Below the pieces are notes generated by a model. It was not told the origin of the DNA, did no database searches, and worked only from the letters and a program-made list of their open reading frames with translations. A program made the position numbers and the translations under genes. 64,000 nt of DNA from positions 386,256 to 450,255 of the forward strand of contig NW_019774602.1 in the NCBI RefSeq assembly GCF_001039355.2, written 5' to 3'. The DNA is from Lingula anatina (taxonomy: Eukaryota; Brachiopoda; Lingulata; Lingulida; Lingulidae). Below are positions 12,048-23,550 of this stretch, piece by piece (position 1 is the first letter of the stretch; each line of letters opens with the position of its first letter).

Positions 12048-13466
12048 TCCTGTTATGTGGAGAGGAAAAAAAAAAAGAAAGCAGTAGTTCCCATTTATAT
12101 TCAGCCGTCCATACCTGTTGAGAAAATTAATGTTCAAAAGATTTGCTGCTGTCCATTAAGACACGACACACCAAGCACAAGTTTGGTTTTCAAGTAAAGA
12201 GGGGCCTGTGGAGGCCCCATTAACCGCACCATAAAATCGAGAAGGACTATGCAGCCAGGCGGAACGCCGTAGAACAGGTACATGGCGATTGTTACGGTGA
12301 GTTGACGTTTAAATGCAGAGACGAACTGATTCCACCCACAAAAAAAACCGATACTTTAAATGAAAAGAAAAAAAAACGTGGGTTATTTTGTCACAGAATT
12401 CTTCAATATTCCATGAACCTTGTCTGCGTATGTAGGACACGTGCGTTCTCTAGTCTGTTAATGCTGTTCGCGGCAGCGACATCTCTAGCATACCGCAAGG
12501 TCATTGAGTTAATTGTGACAAAAGGAAAAAAAAGATAACGCAAAGTTGACCACCGGCTACATACAAAGCACTACAAACGTCGCATCATTTAAAGATTTGG
12601 CTGACCCTGGGCTGCATTATCGGAAAGGGTATCAGATGAAGCCGGTATCTCTTTTGAAGTTTGCAGTAATCGTTTTCATCATGAACACTGATGAAGTATT
12701 TCCAAAGTGTTGAGTTACTTAATGGTTTGTACATACTTCCCCCCTCCGAGTTATTTTTGCTCACCTGTAGTGTTCACAGATGTGATATCTGTACATAAGC
12801 ATGTACTGTATATACAATTATGCATAGCGCCTAATAATTTTTAGACAAGTTACGCGTGTTAAATTATATTTATTGTCATCAAAACGAGACTAAATGGCCC
12901 TTGCCGACGCCTCTGACTGCACAGTTAATAGTGTAAAAATGCATTATTGGCATACAGTAATTTATTGTATATAAAATTATTTTTATATGTTGATTTTTGT
13001 GATTATGTACATAATCAAAATGGAAAACATTTAGTAGTTGCATATGCATACGCAGTGCATCGGTTGCTTGCATATGTATATAACAGCACAGTGAAGGATG
13101 GCGTACTGTGAAATGTTTTGGGGTCGAGTACTAGCCGGGTGCGCGTGCAATTAATAAGCGCATCTTCTTTACACCAGACCTTAGGTATTACATTTCGGGT
13201 TAATCGGAACATTTATCTTCACCAGAAGTCAATTCATGTATTTTCTTCCAAGTGCTTATTTTCAAGATATGTACATATACCGAAGCCCATGTTATTACAT
13301 GTATCATCGGTAAGCTTATCACAATGACTAAATTTCAGCTGGTTGTGTCTGGGTTGTGATGAGGGGTACCAAAAACTGATGTTTTGATGTATTGATATTT
13401 TTTTTTGCATTATTATCTTTTTGTAATTATGGACAGAGTTGTAGCAATGTGAAGGCAAGGCTACTT

Positions 13467-13488
13467 GGGGGGGGGGGGGGGGGGGGGG
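13467..13488. repeat. Run of 22 G followed by G-rich tract
   Basis: Uninterrupted G22, then further G-runs to about 13530. Able in principle to form G-quadruplexes; also a likely assembly or sequencing trouble spot. Confidence 0.9.
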
Positions 13489-14404
13489 AAAGGAGGGGGG
13501 TAGGGGGGTTAAAGGATAGGGTGTAGGGGGAAGAGGTGGGAGTAATGCATGTTTTGGTTTTTGGAAAAGGCGAGTCCATTAAAAATAATCTCCTCCTATA
13601 CCATTAAGCTATTCTTGTTTTAAAAGTAAGCTTAGATGAGTTGAACGCATGATAGTTTTGCCAAGAATGTACAGTTATATAAAGATATCTGGGAATCCTA
13701 TAGTTGTATTAATATTGGAATTCTCATTTGTAGCCAATGCAGTGCTGATGTGCAGTGATCTTGTCAATTTTAACTTAAATATTATTTTAATTTTTGTTCA
13801 CTATCAATATCAATTTACAAATCGACCAATAGTATAATTTATTTATTACTAGATTTTTTTCATGGAAGTTTCGGACTAGCTGTGCATGACCAGTCTTTTA
13901 CCTTCGATCTATTAGCCTATGAATAACTTAAAGAGTGTGTGACTTTGTTGGTTAAACCGATAGGAGCTGTACAGGATCTAAATTATTTTGTATATTTTTA
14001 AAGCTAATCAAACACGACATAGCTCATTTCTTTAAGTGAGGGGCTTCCAAGAGAAATTAAAGTAGACGTACATGTAAGTGCACTTCATGATTTTCCCTTT
14101 GCTAGTATAAGCAACCAATATTGTCTTGTCTCTGTTATGTCAATTCAAAGTTTATTATTTATTCCTTAGAAAATACTCTTTAGAGAGATGCATAGCTTAA
14201 TTTAAATCCTGTGTTAGATTTCAAAATTGTTGGTTACGTTAATGTGACGCAATTATTATATCGTAGAGAGTGTTCAAAACGCTTACAGCCGTCTGTGTAG
14301 TGTAAGTCTTTTCCTTTTTAGACCTTTTAGACATGAAATAATATTGTTGAAGCTAATTTAATTCTAACTGCTATATATTTATTGATAAATACATAAATTG
14401 TTGA

Positions 14405-14410
14405 AATAAA
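14405..14410 (+). terminator. Possible Wnt1 distal polyadenylation signal
   Basis: AATAAA in AT-rich DNA, followed by AATTATGTGATC. It lies 2.85 kb beyond the Wnt1 stop (copy 2), so it would imply a long 3' UTR; an earlier variant signal is possible. Confidence 0.3.
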
Positions 14411-14500
14411 GGAAACCCCAATTATGTGATCACTAGTCGTCACGTTTTTTTAATTTATATTTTCAATGAGGTAAACAAAGACACAAATGCGTGTCCATTG

Positions 14501-14501
14501 N
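14501..14501. other. Contig junction (single N) with 16 bp overlap
   Basis: AAATGCGTGTCCATTG occurs at 14485-14500 and again at 14511-14526, so the two contig ends overlap and were not merged. Confidence 0.9.
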
Positions 14502-14536
14502 AAAAAAAAAAAATGCGTGTCCATTGTGCTGTAAAA

Positions 14537-14539
<3 letters not shown>

Positions 14540-14569
<30 letters not shown>
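14540..14569. repeat. Poly-A tract
   Basis: About 30 A just after the contig junction at 14501. Confidence 0.95.
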
Positions 14570-14570
<1 letters not shown>

Positions 14571-17032
14571 AGGAGAATGCACAATAGATAAGAAACATAT
14601 ATTTAATGACATTTTGAAAATTTTCTACATACAATTGCATACTATTGCTAATATGATCTCGAAAGAGCCAGCCAGATAAGTTTCTCCGAAGCTAAAGGAT
14701 TTCAAGATCCAGTGACTGGTAATGGTAAGCTTGAGCTTCTCTACCGCACTTGTCGGCTGTGCTGCTTTGGCGAACATGCCGCTATTTCGATATTGTTTTA
14801 CGACTGATGCAGCCTCGGTTCATTATTGCACTTACAAAATTACTGGCCCTTAACTAATACAAGGTAGTAGACGCGGTAAAGATCAGGTGATGCAGATTCT
14901 TTAACCTTACTTAAACGTTAACAGTTCTACTAGACCGAATTCGTAGTTGTGCCCATTAAAAATCAGTTTATACAATACAGGGCGTTGTGTCCTGGGTACA
15001 AAGGTAAATTTTGGACAGACAATTGCAAGATGAGGACAGAACTGATTTGAAAAAAAGAGAGAAAAGGTTATTGTATCTTATACCTAAACTGTTCTTTCTA
15101 CCGCACATGGCGTTACTTAGCCCCAGGAACCGTTCGTTTACCTTGAACCAACGCCAAAGGTAACAGATCTGAATGCCAGGTTTTCCACCTGTACATTTTT
15201 AAAACACAGAGGAGAATAACGGCTGGCTAACTCATAACAATAAATTCATAAATGTCTTTGCTCTTTTACATACATGATAACTGATAGTATTAGTCCTTTC
15301 TTTCCTTCTGCTAGAGTATTTTAGGCATTAATATGGAAGCTACGTTTAACCTACTTAATGATAATGAAAGGACGTATCTCAACATTTTAAACTCCATTTT
15401 CTGTTACTCAGTTGTCTGATTTTACTTATTAAAATATATCGTAAGGATATTGGCATTGGCATTTGATGTAAGAGTAAGCACTTTACAGGCACACGGTATA
15501 AGCAAGCGAAACTAACTCGAGTCCCCTGAAAAAAAAAAGAACACACAGCAATGTACAGGTTAGATTATCACGATCAATATAAATTTGATTTTTGACACAG
15601 ATGCGACTTGGATGACAAGTAATGGATATTACATGGAATAGTGGAACTAGAGTACTCTTGCCCCACTATACGTATACCATGTGCTGGGTAAAAGGCATAA
15701 CTAAAAGCTTTGAGATGGTTCTGTCGTCAAATTAAATAATTGATGCACAAATCCTGGTTTATATCAAGGGACCCCAGTCTACGAGGTCTCATGTACCGTA
15801 GACGTAGAGCTTATAAACAATCATGGTTAGAACGAATTTTCGAAGGTCAGAGATTACACGTGAAGGAAATTAGCTAATATGAAAAGGCTTGCCCACAGCT
15901 ATGGTAATTTCTGAGGCTAAACTTTCGAATAAAAGTGAAAACAACTTTTGATCATGTCATTTATAATTGCATTAAATAAAATCAAGGGCGGACCAAGGGT
16001 CTCAGAAAACAAGAAAGGGCGCACAAATTGATTGTATGCTAAACGATTCCAACCGAAGGTTGAAAGATCTTGGGGGCTCTTTACAAGTTTTAAAAATACA
16101 ATTACGGTATTGTGCAACCTGTGTTACCAAATCATCGTGTAATACAACGTGGACCAATCTGCAAATATACATGTAAATAACGATAAAGGTACAACAAAGG
16201 CAAATCAATTCGACCAAAGAAGACTGCCTTTGTTTTCAATTAAGACAGATGTTTGCAGATATTATCTTAAATGAGGCACGTTAATTTGCGTTTGAAAATC
16301 CTCTGCTATTTTTTTTTTTTTGTAATATATACCAACGGAATTGATTCATTGGCGACAGAAGGAATATGTATTACGCTTATAGTGCACTCACAGTTAACAA
16401 TCTAAACTTACATTTATACATATGTACAGTCAATAAATATGTGTCTACGATCTCTAAATACATGTATATCAATATTCATGTTGTGTAGACAGTCACGCGA
16501 AGTAATTACATTGATTTTCAGCACAAGATAGAAACAACTGCGACAGTTAACAAGATCGTGTCGTTGTTTGTCTCCAAAACAGATGGAAGCGACGATTTCT
16601 GTCAAGTTCCATTTAGAAAAGTCATGTGCAAATTTCCCATGAATAATGACGTTCAAAGAAACCACTGGCACTGTTTCTCAAAGGTTTTTTGCCGCTGTTT
16701 TTCACAGTCTTGGCCTTAAAAGAAGGACACCACAGAAAAGAGTGTCCAGACGTCAACATGTATTTTACCTTCTAACTAACCAACGTATTGGCCATGAATT
16801 AGTCATGAACTAAACACCAGTCCTTACTGAAAGTGGCAATTCAAATATCAAGTAGGCCGTTGGCATGAATTACCAAGCTCGTCGTTAGCACAGAAACATA
16901 ATTAGGTCCTTGACACCCAATGAAGGCCACAAAAACCTTCCATAAGGTCACTGTGTGAACGTAGGTCACAAATAGCTGGAAGCAGGTCACAGTTACCTGT
17001 GATAGTGTGTCAATGGCGCATCTTTTAATAGG

Positions 17033-17494
17033 TCATAAACACCTGTATATTGTTTTCACCGTGACACACGTTTTACAATTCACTTCACAGCACCATTTGA
17101 AAACGCATCTGCAATTTTCTCTGACTGTCATTTGGAATTTCTTGAAGCCTCTTCCGCAGCACAGAATATCACAACCGCCCACTCCTTTTGACAGTGGGTC
17201 ACAGTCTCTGTCGCGCGTCCCCAGGGACCCCACTCTCCTGTTGGGTTTGCAAAAATCAGGAGAGTTCTCAGAGTATATTAAATCTTCCGACGCTGGATGC
17301 TTCACTGTTATGTCCTCCGGCATTAAGCTTTTGCCATCATTCGAGCCAATCATTTTCGTAGCACCATCAAATTTTTCTTTTAATATATTCCCTACATCGT
17401 TAAAGATGGGCATTTTCCTCCAGCATGTCTTTAATGCACAAGATCCAGAGAGACCATGGCATTTACATTCTTTTCTCATGTGGTTTTGAACGGC
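17033..17494 (-). CDS. Wnt6: Wnt6 terminal exon
   Basis: This 462 bp exon (minus) starts after TTTGTTCCAG in phase 0 and ends with TGA at 17033-17035, encoding 153 residues. It carries CKCHGLSGSCALKTCW with the acylated serine, then FNDVGNILKEKFDGATKM, GSNDGKSLMPED, YSENSPDFCKPNRRVGS, DRDCDPLSKGVGGCD, ILCCGRGFKK and the final cysteine block ending YRCL. It holds 16 cysteines. There is no intron between the CHG motif and the C-terminal domain, unlike Wnt1 and Wnt10 here. The antisense frame is also long and open, which is a shadow and not a gene. Confidence 0.94.
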   Translation of the reverse strand, partial: AVQNHMRKECKCHGLSGSCALKTCWRKMPIFNDVGNILKEKFDGATKMIGSNDGKSLMPEDITVKHPASEDLIYSENSPDFCKPNRRVGSLGTRDRDCDPLSKGVGGCDILCCGRGFKKFQMTVRENCRCVFKWCCEVNCKTCVTVKTIYRCL

Positions 17495-20400
17495 CTGGAA
17501 CAAATACAAATATAGTTTGTAACATCTCAAATGGATATTAGATTTATGCTTCAAAACTGTAATTCAAAGTGTTGACGTGGAATACTGAATTTTAAAATAG
17601 CGTAAAAAATCATAATACATTGAAAAACTGAATAAAGTCAATAAACGTGAAAAAGATAAGATAAACTAAGATAGAATAAAACGATTTAAGTATATTTGAT
17701 AATCTATGTAAACACATAAAAATGCATTCCTAAAACATTTTATCTTTAAGAAATTAATTAAAAGCATGACTTATTGGTCAGTAAAATTAACACCGTTGGG
17801 TATATCCTGTAATTTGTTTTTCGAAGGGGAACCTGGAAATTTGAATAACATGCTCCTTACAGACAACATGTGAAGGTAACTATCAGCAAAATCAGTATAA
17901 CTTTTGAAGTTAGGTTATTGTTGACCTGTTTTAGCATCAAAGGCAAATGCGTCAGAGAGGGAATTATACAGAAGGCTTGTATTTGAAGTTTCGCTGGGAC
18001 AAAAAACGTAAATGTCATGCATAGTTTTTACAAATCATTTCAAGAATATGCGATTTTTTTTCGATTAACGTGCAGGCCAAGTTGGAGATATTTTGCGGTC
18101 AAATATTATCGCTTTTTATAATAAGCCATTTTTTTGCTGCATTAACTGACTTAGGCAAACATATTCCCCAGAATATTAGCGTTATAAAAGGAAATTGATA
18201 CCAAAGTTAGTTGTAATCGGATGAATTGGCAACTCCGCGAATTCACAAGCTTCTCGTTGTTGTTCTATACGGGATTGGGGGCGCAAAACGCTGGTGTTTA
18301 TCCAGATAAATGAGATACAGAAGTGCAGGCCACAAAACCTACTGAGCGCGGGAACAATGATAGATAGGACTCGTCTGCTTGCAAACGATTGTCCGCCAGC
18401 TCACAAATGATTGGCGGATTGTCGAGACTGACGGCAGGAATCTATTGACGTGGGACCAACTCTTTTCAATCGCAAAGGTGATAAATAGATATAGATTTTC
18501 AATTAAAATACTTTGGTTTGGGATTCAGAAGAAAGAAATGAAGGGTCTCTTTTGTACTGCGTTTCTGATCGTTCTCTGGAACCAGGGTTTGGCCATCCGA
18601 CCCCGTGTGAATGTTCCTTTTTTTGATGTTTATCGCCAACCCAAGGGTCACGTCGAGCAGGGAAACGGCGTAGGGGAGCCAACCGCAACGCCAACGACTC
18701 TCAGCAAAATTACACTGTGCACTAACTGGTAAGTCTTTATTTTATTTCTCTATTTCAGTTTAAGATAATAAATTCTTGCACGGCGTTAGATTCAAGTACG
18801 CAAAACGTCAATGGCCGCGTTTTTGCGTTTAGCTACGTTTTCTCACGGGCAGACAATCGGCTTCATGGTAAACTGTTGCACAAACCTAATAAACAATCAT
18901 GGGGATCTGTCCAAAATGACAAGATAAAGGTTTTTCGAAACAGATGTTTAACTATCACAGGAGTCAAAGTAGTGATCGTGCTCGGAACACATCATGCAGA
19001 ATGCGACTCAACAACATTTATAGTTTCCGTGGGAGTTGGCACAGTTTGGATGCCAGACAAATTGGTTCTGTTCGAAAGCCATCTGCAAACAATACTAGTT
19101 GCATATACGCCAACTGTGGCAGTAAAGGGAAACAGACACAGCCGCAGGTGATATAACTGTGTAAAAGTTCCTGCTTGCGTGTGGGTAGAAGGCTGGGAAG
19201 CAGGGATACGCATGCTTTGGTTAGTCGATCAATTTACTTCCTGGAAAACGGAGTCTGGGAAAATTTCGTACGTAATTAAACTACACCTTGTATATGTACT
19301 AATGACAGTGAATGATCAGCTATAGCTGTAGCAGACGCACCATAGCCTTTTTCAAAATGATCCTCTGTGTACGAAGGTGTGGTTATATCCAAGTCCCATA
19401 TTGCCCAACACATGCTCTTGATTTAGGGAGCGGGGACGTCGTTGGCGGGCTACCTTAAACCGTGACTGCCCTCTCTAGGAATCCACGACTGTGTAAACCG
19501 GTTTGTTTTGTTTGGGGTGTAGAAGCAGAATGTGAATACAAGTGCGATCAATACTCGATTTGTTAGTACTTTAAATGCACTATGTATGTTCTTACGCTCC
19601 CTCCTCTTATCATTTAGAGTATTTTCCTTTTCGGTGGTATATTAAAACGATCGTACTCAAACTTATATTTGTTTTCTGTAGAGTGTCCGCAGAATTATAA
19701 CCCAACATTAGAACATTAAAGAGTTTTGCCACTTTGGTGTTATTTCATCTTTTTTGGCACATTTATGAATAACAATTTAAAAGTTTGTATAAAGTCTGGT
19801 TAAAACTTGCAAAAGTATTGCATGATTACCTCTACTGTAATCCAAGTTTTGTTCGCACTGCCATCTACGTGGCGAGGTGTTATGTCACTTAATTAAGGGA
19901 CGTTATAATGAGGCTTTCTAAAGTGATATTTCTTAGATATTAATATGACACCAACCCATAGCAAAACGAAAAGTTTGCAGCAATATTCCAGCAACGAGTT
20001 TGCAAGAATTCTATTGCCGCTTATTTGCAGTCATATTGCAGCAAATTTGCTGGGAATTTGCAAGAAAAAATTGCAGTTTGAAGCAATATTGTAGTACATT
20101 TGCTGCAAAATCGCTACGAATTTGCAGCAGGTCTGATATTTTGCTAAGGGAATTTCTTATTGTGAACAACATCGCAGTTACAGTACTTGCAACGCTTCTA
20201 TAACCTCTATTCAGAATCCTTTAATCATGGGGAATTGTAACAGATATATGCAAATTGAAACAAATATTAGTTTGATTTAATGAAGCGATTAACTCAAGTC
20301 TGGTTCATTGTGGCAAGACTCGTTAACAGATCGATTTTCTATTCATAAAATGACCATTTGCCTCAGTGTGATTTTATTGACATTACAATAAAAATCTATT

Positions 20401-23137
20401 AACCGAACTAAATAAGCAATGAGAAAACTCATAATTTTTTAACGTTACTTAAAAATAACTGCTGACAAAAAAAAATCTAGTAAAATAATTATTTTAACTG
20501 TTCAGTGTTTTGGACAAAATGCTGGTTAAATTTAATCTTTCGAAAACTTTTATAACAAAGCGGCATCTAAACTGTCATGTGATTTACAATTGAGACGAAC
20601 AAAAGATAATTCAGATTTTAAACGGATAAATAGCATTGCTGAATTTCTTTTGAGATTAAACTTCATTGCAGTGGTGAGGTATATTTATCAAATTGATATA
20701 TGAATGAAGGCTCCCTGGTGTCCAAACAAATATAATTTGGAAGGATTTCTTTTAAAATTTAGGCCATTAGGACCATTTCAATGAACTTAATTTGTTACAA
20801 ACGTCACGGGATTCCAATTCTATCCCTACCCATATTACACTTGATGAAATGTTAGAAATAAACCCGAGTCATCAATGTCTTTATACCTCTTCAAGCGGAG
20901 AAAAGGCAATATTGAAGTCAGTGGGTAAAACATTTTGGCATTGTTCAAATTGAAAGAATCTTTCTCTCGATCCCTATTAAAACTATTACAATAACCCCTC
21001 GGTTGTAAATACCTTCTCTGAAGCGAATGAATTGTCGTGGTTTCAAATTTGAACCCATGGGAAGCAAGCATCTTCAGCTGGGACTATTTCTTATATACTT
21101 ATTATCCTCATTTTTATTTTTCCACATATGATTGTACTTAGTTCACGAATTTTCGTTTTTTTTTTTATCTGTTCAAACATGTAAAAAAAAAAAAAACGGG
21201 ATCAACAGAAATACCACCCATATGTCACCGGACTATTACTCACTAAAAATTCCTGATGTTTGACAGAGTGATGTCAGAAATTGATAGCTTCAAAGAGGGT
21301 CTTGGTGCACAAGAAAGTGTCAGTTCACGTCAGTGCGCCTCCGAAATCCGCATTACAACGTTTTGGTTGTTCGCCCAAAGTGGTAACTCATCCCTTCGTG
21401 ACGCACCGTGCTCCTCACCCACGCACCCCAACTTTGCAAACCACAACACAAAATTATAATCTAAAACCCCAGTTTAAATTTCATTCACCACTGCGTTGCT
21501 AAATATAAATTCCTGGGAATATAAATAGGCTTGCTTTATCTGAGGCGCATCCTGTGAGTAAATATTGTGTTTGAAGGGGGATGTGATAAGGCTGTTGCAT
21601 CAGGTTCATTGTTACATGCGTTTTGACGTATATGGCCGTGTCGGACACTGTTTGACTATTTCGCTTTGTAAAAAGCTCTTGCACTGAGGTTATGCATTAC
21701 AGGGTGTAACGAATAAGCGACTTGGGCGATCTCTTCAACTTTTTTAAAAGTCAGATCATGTTTTGACACGAGAAACAGGAGTTTCCTTCCATGGTGAAAT
21801 TTATCAATCTTGTTCCTAGGTCTCTGTTTATAGTGTTAGCAGACATTATCAATTAGTGCTGTCCGCGTCGAGCACCCCGCTGTCTAGTCCGTACAAGAAA
21901 TTAGCTATATTCAGGAAAGTCTTTTTTTTTTACGAAATAATTTGTGTTCAGCCTCCCCCTACCCGCCTCCTGATTGGCACTGCTCCATGGTCTAGCCATA
22001 CATCAAATACGCAAATCGTCTGCCTGTATAATTCTGTCAACACGAAGGCGTAACCAAGCACAGGCAGCACACTGCTAACATGAGAAAGGAAATTTTGGGA
22101 GAACAGGGCAATATAAATCAGACGCTTGATGCTTGCTTCTTTTACCCTTGTCCAAAATTATATGTGCGCTACGTTTTAATGAGATGCTGTCAAAGTTGGA
22201 ATTAAATTAACACAAAGCGCACATGAATTGCGCGTTTTTAACGAATATCCATTTTACGCGTTCCGTTTATCGGTTTCAAAGATTTTGATAACCTGAATTT
22301 TGAAATCGCCTCAGCATTTTTTCAATTCTAAAATACGAAGCGCTTAGTCACAGTAACTTAATTCTTCTGTCCCTGACTAATATCATCATGACTAGTTTTA
22401 ATTCATTATTGGGTTCGGAAGGGTGTGGGCGCTCAAAAGTTTATCACTCTTTGGGGTAATTTTCACTTTATCAACATCATTCTTAATTAATGATGGGATG
22501 AAAAGCAAGTCAACATGTTTTTGTGTGCAATACATTTGAATCAAACATCAGCTCATGGGTAATGAGTTTAAATGTTTGAGTGTTATTATTCTATATGAGA
22601 TAATCCATATCAAGACTTATGCCAGGCTCCACAATATTGTCATAATAATGCAAAACTGCATTGACATTGTAAAAGTGAGAAATAAATAAGAAATGGTAAA
22701 AGAAATGAATAAGAAATAAGAAAAGTAAGGCGGATTTAAAGTGGCTTTTTCAAAGGACTCGCATGTTGCAGCAAGGTGAAAGACGATCCGAAACAAACAG
22801 GCCTAGCCTAAATATCATAACTGAACGCTGACAGCTACAGCAATAAGGACCTGTTGATGGATAAATTCGCAGGGTTGCCAATACTTAAACGAAATGTCAA
22901 GATTTTTGGCAGTAAAAAATAATAAAATACTCGGGCACTTAGAAAGAATCGAACGGCAGCATATTAGAGCAGATTGGGCAGCTTGCCATTTTATTTTTTT
23001 TTACTTACATGTAGAAGGGTTGGTAGGGCATTTTGGATTAAAGAAAAAGCCTATAGAATTTATAATGAACTATAGCTAGGGGGAAAGGTAACTGAAAAAG
23101 GGACGTTTAGCAAAATCCCATGTCTCATCTCACTCAC
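17495..23137 (-). other. Wnt6 intron 3
   Basis: GT-AG intron of 5.6 kb, phase 0. It contains the candidate antisense secreted-protein gene (18538-19156) and a palindrome-rich stretch built from TTTGCAGCAAAT-like words (about 19973-20150). Otherwise AT-rich with nothing recognisable. Confidence 0.8.
18538..19156 (+). CDS. Candidate two-exon gene for a small secreted protein, antisense in Wnt6 intron 3
   Basis: Exon 1 (18538-18728) starts at an ATG with G at -3 and encodes a signal peptide, MKGLFCTAFLIVLWNQGLA, followed by a Pro/Gly-rich stretch; it ends at AACTG|GTAAGT (phase 2). A plausible acceptor, CTATCACAG at 18960, joins it in frame to 18961-19156, which ends in TAA. The 128-residue product would have four cysteines after the signal (LCTNW, TSCRM, TSCIY, ANCGS) and three N-glycosylation sequons, one created across the junction (NWS). 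The intron is only 232 bp, its pyrimidine tract is weak, and I recognise no family. A W-x20-C-x4-C spacing faintly recalls the first half of an IL-17 fold, but no VGCxC second half is seen. Alternatively exon 1 could be a distant first exon of Wnt10, whose phase also fits. Confidence 0.33.
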
Positions 23138-23415
23138 CAATCGACCTGCTTCGTTGTTATGTAACTGTATTAATGTCCTCATGTCGTTTTGTCTCTTTTT
23201 CCGCCGGGCATCCATGAATGCTTTTGATTTTAAATATCCGAATTCCACATTGTCTCCGCATCCTCCCCACTCCCATTCTCCATCTGTCTTAAAATCGCGT
23301 ATTTTGACGTCAGCGCACGTGCACTGAAGTAGCAAACCCATGCTGCACGCCTGTGTCACTGAATACACCACGCCTGCCGCCGTTACTGCAAACACAAATG
23401 CAGTCTCTCTAGTAT
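23138..23415 (-). CDS. Wnt6: Wnt6 exon 3
   Basis: This 278 bp exon (minus) starts after a TTTTTTTCAG acceptor and ends TTG|GTGAGT (phase 0). It encodes DTRETAFVFAVTAAGVVYS, TQACSMGLLLQCTC, EWEWGGCGDNVEFGYLKSKA, FMDARRKKRQNDMRTL and ends LHNNEAGRL. QACSMGxLLQC and the KSKAFMDAR segment are Wnt6-type. The insert between the CTC and WGGC motifs is short, unlike the long proline/glycine-rich insert of mammalian WNT6, which explains part of the smaller total length. A (CT)n(GT)n microsatellite starts less than 50 bp upstream of its acceptor. Confidence 0.93.
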
Positions 23416-23461
23416 CTGAAAAAAATATTTGAATATTTCATTATGATGATACAAATCAAAC

Positions 23462-23462
23462 C

Positions 23463-23501
<39 letters not shown>

Positions 23502-23503
23502 AT

Positions 23504-23549
<46 letters not shown>
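23462..23549. repeat. (CT)n(GT)n microsatellite
   Basis: CT units with a few interruptions, then GT units, less than 50 bp upstream of Wnt6 exon 3 in transcript order. Confidence 0.95.

Positions 23550-23550
<1 letters not shown>

Larger units (their letters stand above)
11554..17032. other. Tail-to-tail Wnt1/Wnt6 spacer
   Basis: Holds the Wnt1 3' flank (shared by both alleles to 12047, then unique), a G-run at 13467-13488, the contig junction at 14501, a poly-A tract at 14540-14569, and the presumed 3' UTR of Wnt6 below 17033. No gene is recognised; short open frames here lack coding features. Confidence 0.7.

Noticed and set aside
17007-17489. 160-residue plus-strand frame over the Wnt6 terminal exon
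   Set aside because: It is antisense to a clear Wnt exon and has no homology of its own.
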